DNA from: a bacterium
GTDB lineage: Bacteria; Verrucomicrobiota; Verrucomicrobiae; JAJYAR01
Length of the DNA: 7,201 nucleotides
NCBI GenBank assembly: GCA_021779435.1
Contig: JAJYAR010000135.1
Span: 1-7,201 of the forward strand
Direction: 5' to 3'
The notes under the pieces were generated by a model. That model did no database searches and was not told the origin of the DNA. It was given only the letters and a program-made list of their open reading frames with translations. This document shows, in pieces, positions 4,470 to 7,201 of the stretch. Made by a program: the position numbers and the translations under genes. The first letter of the stretch is position 1; each line of letters starts with the position of its first letter.

Positions 4470-6101
4470 TCAGTAGTCCATGCCGCCCATGCCACCGCCG
4501 GCGGGGGCCGGGTGAGCTTCCTTCTTTTCAGGAATCTCGGTGATCATGCACTCGGTCGTCAGCAGCAGGCCGGCAACCGAAGCCGCGTTCTGCAGCGCGG
4601 TGCGGGTGACCTTCGTCGGGTCAACCACGCCGGCCTTCACGAGGTCCTCGTACTTGTCGGTCGCGACGTTGTAGCCGAAGTTGCCCTTGCCGGCGAGAAC
4701 CTCGCCGACGACAACCGCGCCTTCGACGCCCGCGTTCGTGCAGAGCATCCGGATCGGGTGCTCGATCGCGCGACGCACGATCTGCGAACCGATCTTCTCG
4801 TCGCCTTCGAGCGTGAGGGTGTCGATCGCCTTCGCGCAGCGGAGGAGAGCGACGCCGCCGCCGGCGACGATGCCTTCCTCGACGGCCGCACGGGTCGCGT
4901 GCAGCGCGTCTTCAACGCGGGCCTTCTTCTCCTTCATCTCGGTCTCGGTCGCGGCGCCGACATTGATGACGGCAACGCCACCGGCGAGCTTCGCCAGACG
5001 CTCCTGGAGCTTCTCGCGGTCGTAATCGGAGGTCGTCTCATCGATCTGGCGGCGGATCTGCTTCACGCGGCCCTGGATGTCGGAGCCCTTGCCCGCACCC
5101 TCGACGATCGTCGTGTTCTCCTTGTCGACCGTGATGCGCTTCGCGCGGCCGAGGTCGCTCATCTGGACGTTCTCGAGCTTGATGCCCAGGTCCTCGGTGA
5201 TGCAACGGCCGCCGGTCAGGATCGCGATGTCCTCGAGCATGGCCTTGCGGCGATCGCCGAAGCCAGGAGCCTTGACGGCGCAGACGTTCAGCGTGCCGCG
5301 GATCTTGTTCACCACGAGCGCGGCAAGGGCCTCGCCCTCGACGTCCTCGGAGATGATCAGCATCGGCTTGCCGCTCTTGGCAACGGTCTGCAGCAGCGGG
5401 AGGAGGTCCTGCAGGCTGGAGATCTTCTTCTCGTGAATGAGAATGTAGGCGTCCTCGAGAATGGCTTCCATCGCCTCCGCGTTCGTCGCGAAGTACGGAG
5501 AGAGATAGCCCTTGTCGAACTGCATGCCCTCGACGACGTCGAGCGTCGTCTCAATGGACTTCGCCTCTTCGACGGTGATCGTGCCGTCCTTGCCCACCTT
5601 GTCCATCGCGTCGGCAATGATGTTGCCGATCGTGGTGTCCCAGTTGGCCGAAACGGTCGCGACCTGGCGGATTTCCTCGCGGTCGTTGACCTTCTTCGAA
5701 ATGCGGGCGAGCTCGGCGACGGCGGCCTCGACGGCCTTGTCGATGCCGCGCTTCAGGTAAACCGGGTTCGAGCCGGCGGTGACGTTCTTCAGGCCCTCGC
5801 GATAGATGCCCTCGGCCAGCACGGTGGCCGTCGTGGTGCCGTCACCCGCGGCGTCGCTCGTCTTGGAGGCGACTTCCTTCACCATCTGGGCGCCCATGTT
5901 CTCGTACGGATCGGGCAACTCGACTTCCTTGGCCACGGTGACGCCGTCCTTGGTGACGGTCGGCGAGCCGAATTTCTTGTCGATGACGACGTTGCGGCCC
6001 TTCGGCCCAAGGGTGACCTTGACGGCGCGGGAAAGCATCTCGACGCCCTTGAGGACTTTCTGACGAGCGGCCTCGTCGAACAGGAGTTGTTTAGCAGCCA
6101 T
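4470..6101 (-). CDS. groEL: 60-kDa chaperonin GroEL
   Basis: A full-length 543-residue Hsp60 chaperonin, close to the usual 540-550. It forms the double seven-membered cytoplasmic ring that folds proteins under a GroES lid, driven by ATP. The sequence starts [13 protein letters not shown] and carries the ATP-site segments [10 protein letters not shown] (30-39), Asp52 and GDGTTT (86-91, with Asp87). The equatorial signature region [14 protein letters not shown] lies near 400, and [14 protein letters not shown] near 480. It ends with the flexible GGGMGGMDY tail typical of a housekeeping copy. SANWD around 151-155 has Trp where many family members have a small or polar residue. It is the last gene of the dnaK-groES-groEL block, 101 bases after groES, and is followed by a strong terminator. 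I see no clear Shine-Dalgarno sequence before the ATG (6101-6099); the start is fixed by the conserved N-terminus. Confidence 0.98.
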   Translation of the reverse strand: MAAKQLLFDEAARQKVLKGVEMLSRAVKVTLGPKGRNVVIDKKFGSPTVTKDGVTVAKEVELPDPYENMGAQMVKEVASKTSDAAGDGTTTATVLAEGIYREGLKNVTAGSNPVYLKRGIDKAVEAAVAELARISKKVNDREEIRQVATVSANWDTTIGNIIADAMDKVGKDGTITVEEAKSIETTLDVVEGMQFDKGYLSPYFATNAEAMEAILEDAYILIHEKKISSLQDLLPLLQTVAKSGKPMLIISEDVEGEALAALVVNKIRGTLNVCAVKAPGFGDRRKAMLEDIAILTGGRCITEDLGIKLENVQMSDLGRAKRITVDKENTTIVEGAGKGSDIQGRVKQIRRQIDETTSDYDREKLQERLAKLAGGVAVINVGAATETEMKEKKARVEDALHATRAAVEEGIVAGGGVALLRCAKAIDTLTLEGDEKIGSQIVRRAIEHPIRMLCTNAGVEGAVVVGEVLAGKGNFGYNVATDKYEDLVKAGVVDPTKVTRTALQNAASVAGLLLTTECMITEIPEKKEAHPAPAGGGMGGMDY

Positions 6102-6202
6102 TTGATTCTAGTTAAAAGATGAGTGTTGAGAGTTGAAACGGAGTGACCGCGTGCCGGGCGTTTGAGCGTTTCGCTCGCGCTCCAGGCTCACGGTCGCACG
6201 GG
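6102..6202. other. groES-groEL spacer
   Basis: A 101-base spacer with no gene. It includes a small hairpin, GAGCG-TTT-CGCTC (6164-6176), and an imperfect GAGTGTTGAGAGTTGA direct repeat (6121-6136). It is longer than the typical groES-groEL gap, and no promoter or CIRCE repeat is visible. Confidence 0.5.
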
Positions 6203-6499
6203 TCAGGCAATGACCCCGAGGATGTCGTCTTCGCGGACCAGCGTGTACTTCTTGTCTTCCAGCTTCACTTCCGTGCCGCCGTATTTGCTGATGAGCACGC
6301 GATCGCCGACCTTCACCTCGAAAGGAGTGACCTTGCCGTCCTCACCCTTCTTGCCGGTGCCGAGGGCGATGACCTTTGCCTCTTGGGGCTTTTCCTTGGC
6401 CGAGTCCGGGATGATGATGCCTCCGCGGACCTGCTCTTTTTCCTCGATGTGTTCGACGAGAACACGATCACCGATGGGCTTGATTTTCACGTTCGCCAT
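6203..6499 (-). CDS. groES: 10-kDa co-chaperonin GroES
   Basis: A 98-residue Hsp10, the normal length, forming the heptameric lid of the GroEL chamber. It begins [19 protein letters not shown]. The mobile loop that docks on GroEL is about residues 17-35 and includes the conserved [27 protein letters not shown] and [10 protein letters not shown] complete the fold. The frame is open a further 24 codons upstream, but ATG 6499-6497 gives the family N-terminus, and the upstream residues are low-complexity and unlike GroES. No Shine-Dalgarno sequence precedes this ATG; the leader there is A/C-rich. It lies between dnaK (98 bases upstream) and groEL (101 bases downstream). Confidence 0.97.
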   Translation of the reverse strand: MANVKIKPIGDRVLVEHIEEKEQVRGGIIIPDSAKEKPQEAKVIALGTGKKGEDGKVTPFEVKVGDRVLISKYGGTEVKLEDKKYTLVREDDILGVIA

Positions 6500-6597
6500 T
6501 TTGTTTTGGTTTTGGGTTGAAGGATGGATGATTGGTGTGAGCAAAGCGCGCCCGGGGCCGGAAACCGGCACCGCGAGCGCGCAGAAGTTCGATTGGG
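6500..6597. other. dnaK-groES spacer with GC-rich hairpin
   Basis: This 98-base spacer contains a strong dyad, GCGCGC (6546-6551) with GCGCGC (6577-6582), enclosing GCCGG-AAA-CCGGC (6557-6569). On the minus strand it is followed by TTTGCTC, which is a poor T-run. It could weaken read-through, protect an mRNA end or do nothing. I looked for the CIRCE motif (TTAGCACTC-N9-GAGTGCTAA) and did not find it. Confidence 0.5.
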
Positions 6598-7201
6598 TTA
6601 TTTCTTCTTGTCCTCGTCGACGACCTCGAAGTCGGCATCAACGACGTCCGCTTTCTTCTCCTGCTTCTTGCCGGATGCGTCGGATTTCGGAGCCTCGCCC
6701 TCGGGAGCGCCGGACGCGCCTGCGCCGCCCGCGGCCTGGGTGGATTTCTGGGCTTCCTGGTAAAGCTCGCCGCCGACGGCGCTGAGCTTCTCCATGGCCG
6801 CCTTCATCCGCGCGGTGTCGTTGCTCTCGAGTTCCTTCTTCGCGTCGACGACCGCCGCCTCCGCCTTCGACTTGATGTTCGCGGGAAGCTTGTCGCCCGA
6901 TTCGCGCAGCGTCTTCTCGAGCTGGTAGATCGTCGAATCGAGCTGGTTCTTCGTCTCGACCGACTCCTTGCGCTTGCGGTCCTCCTCGGCGTGAAGCTCG
7001 GCCTCCTTGGTCATCTTCTCGACCTCGTCCTTCGACAGGCCGGAGGAGCCCTGGATGGTGATCTTCTGGTCCTTGCCGGTGCCGAGATCCTTCGCGGAAA
7101 CGTGCAGGATGCCGTTCGCATCGATGTCGAACGTCACCTCGATCTGCGGCATGCCGCGCGGCGCCGGCGGGATGCCGTCGAGCCGGAAGGTGCCGAGCAC
7201 C
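6598..7201 (-). CDS. dnaK: Chaperone protein DnaK (Hsp70), C-terminal part
   Basis: The visible part is the last 200 or so residues of a protein that is normally about 640 long; the N-terminal ATPase domain and the start lie beyond the right edge. It opens with [20 protein letters not shown], the end of the substrate-binding beta-sandwich, followed by [22 protein letters not shown]. The helical lid follows ([20 protein letters not shown] onward), then an Ala/Gly/Pro/Ser-rich linker. The tail [16 protein letters not shown] matches the conserved acidic end of bacterial DnaK, with an added lysine-rich extension. DnaK binds unfolded segments in the cytoplasm with DnaJ and GrpE, neither of which is in the window. 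It is the upstream member of a co-oriented dnaK-groES-groEL block. Confidence 0.96.
   Translation of the reverse strand, partial: VLGTFRLDGIPPAPRGMPQIEVTFDIDANGILHVSAKDLGTGKDQKITIQGSSGLSKDEVEKMTKEAELHAEEDRKRKESVETKNQLDSTIYQLEKTLRESGDKLPANIKSKAEAAVVDAKKELESNDTARMKAAMEKLSAVGGELYQEAQKSTQAAGGAGASGAPEGEAPKSDASGKKQEKKADVVDADFEVVDEDKKK

Noticed and set aside
4512..6122. 536-codon open frame on the plus strand opposite groEL
   Set aside because: It is the exact antisense of groEL, is low in complexity and rich in Asp, Leu, Arg and Val, and matches no family. Long antisense frames are common over GC-rich conserved genes.
6500..6571. 24-codon N-terminal extension of groES
   Set aside because: The extension is not GroES-like, and the conserved N-terminus [15 protein letters not shown] begins at 6499.

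Overview
The window is GC-rich bacterial DNA. It looks like a Verrucomicrobium, probably of the Opitutaceae type. This rests on protein sequence character and gene style, not on a database search. The main pointers are a sigma-70-family factor with a long membrane-anchored C-terminal extension, GroEL/GroES/DnaK sequences of that flavour, and intergenic regions crowded with short palindromes and degenerate direct repeats.

Layout from left to right. (1) Positions 1-628, minus strand: the N-terminal 209 residues of a PduS/RnfC-like flavin and NADH-binding electron-transfer protein, cut off by the left edge. (2) Positions 629-1147: a non-coding stretch with at least seven short perfect hairpins and a degenerate dispersed repeat. 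(3) Positions 1148-3408, plus strand: a two-gene unit with an ATGA overlap. It encodes a sigma factor fused to a membrane-anchored domain, followed by a small membrane-anchored protein that resembles that fused domain over its whole length. (4) Positions 3533-4018, plus strand: a 161-residue conserved protein of unknown function with CCP and CPxC cysteine motifs. (5) Positions 4019-4469: a second repeat-rich non-coding stretch with three hairpins each followed by CTAC, a 10-bp tandem repeat, and a strong terminator for the opposite strand. (6) Positions 4470-7201, minus strand: a chaperone cluster, reading dnaK (C-terminal part) then groES then groEL, ending at that terminator.

The chaperone genes form one co-oriented block with spacers of about 100 bp and supply both major folding machines, Hsp70 and Hsp60/Hsp10. 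No CIRCE element is visible in either spacer, and the promoter of dnaK lies outside the window. The sigma-factor pair is the most unusual part. The design suggests that a membrane-tethered sensory or inhibitory domain has been fused to the sigma factor, while a second free-standing copy is made from the next gene. Whether the domain controls the sigma factor is inference. The two non-coding stretches share repeat families, which points to dispersed genome-wide repeats rather than gene-specific control sites.
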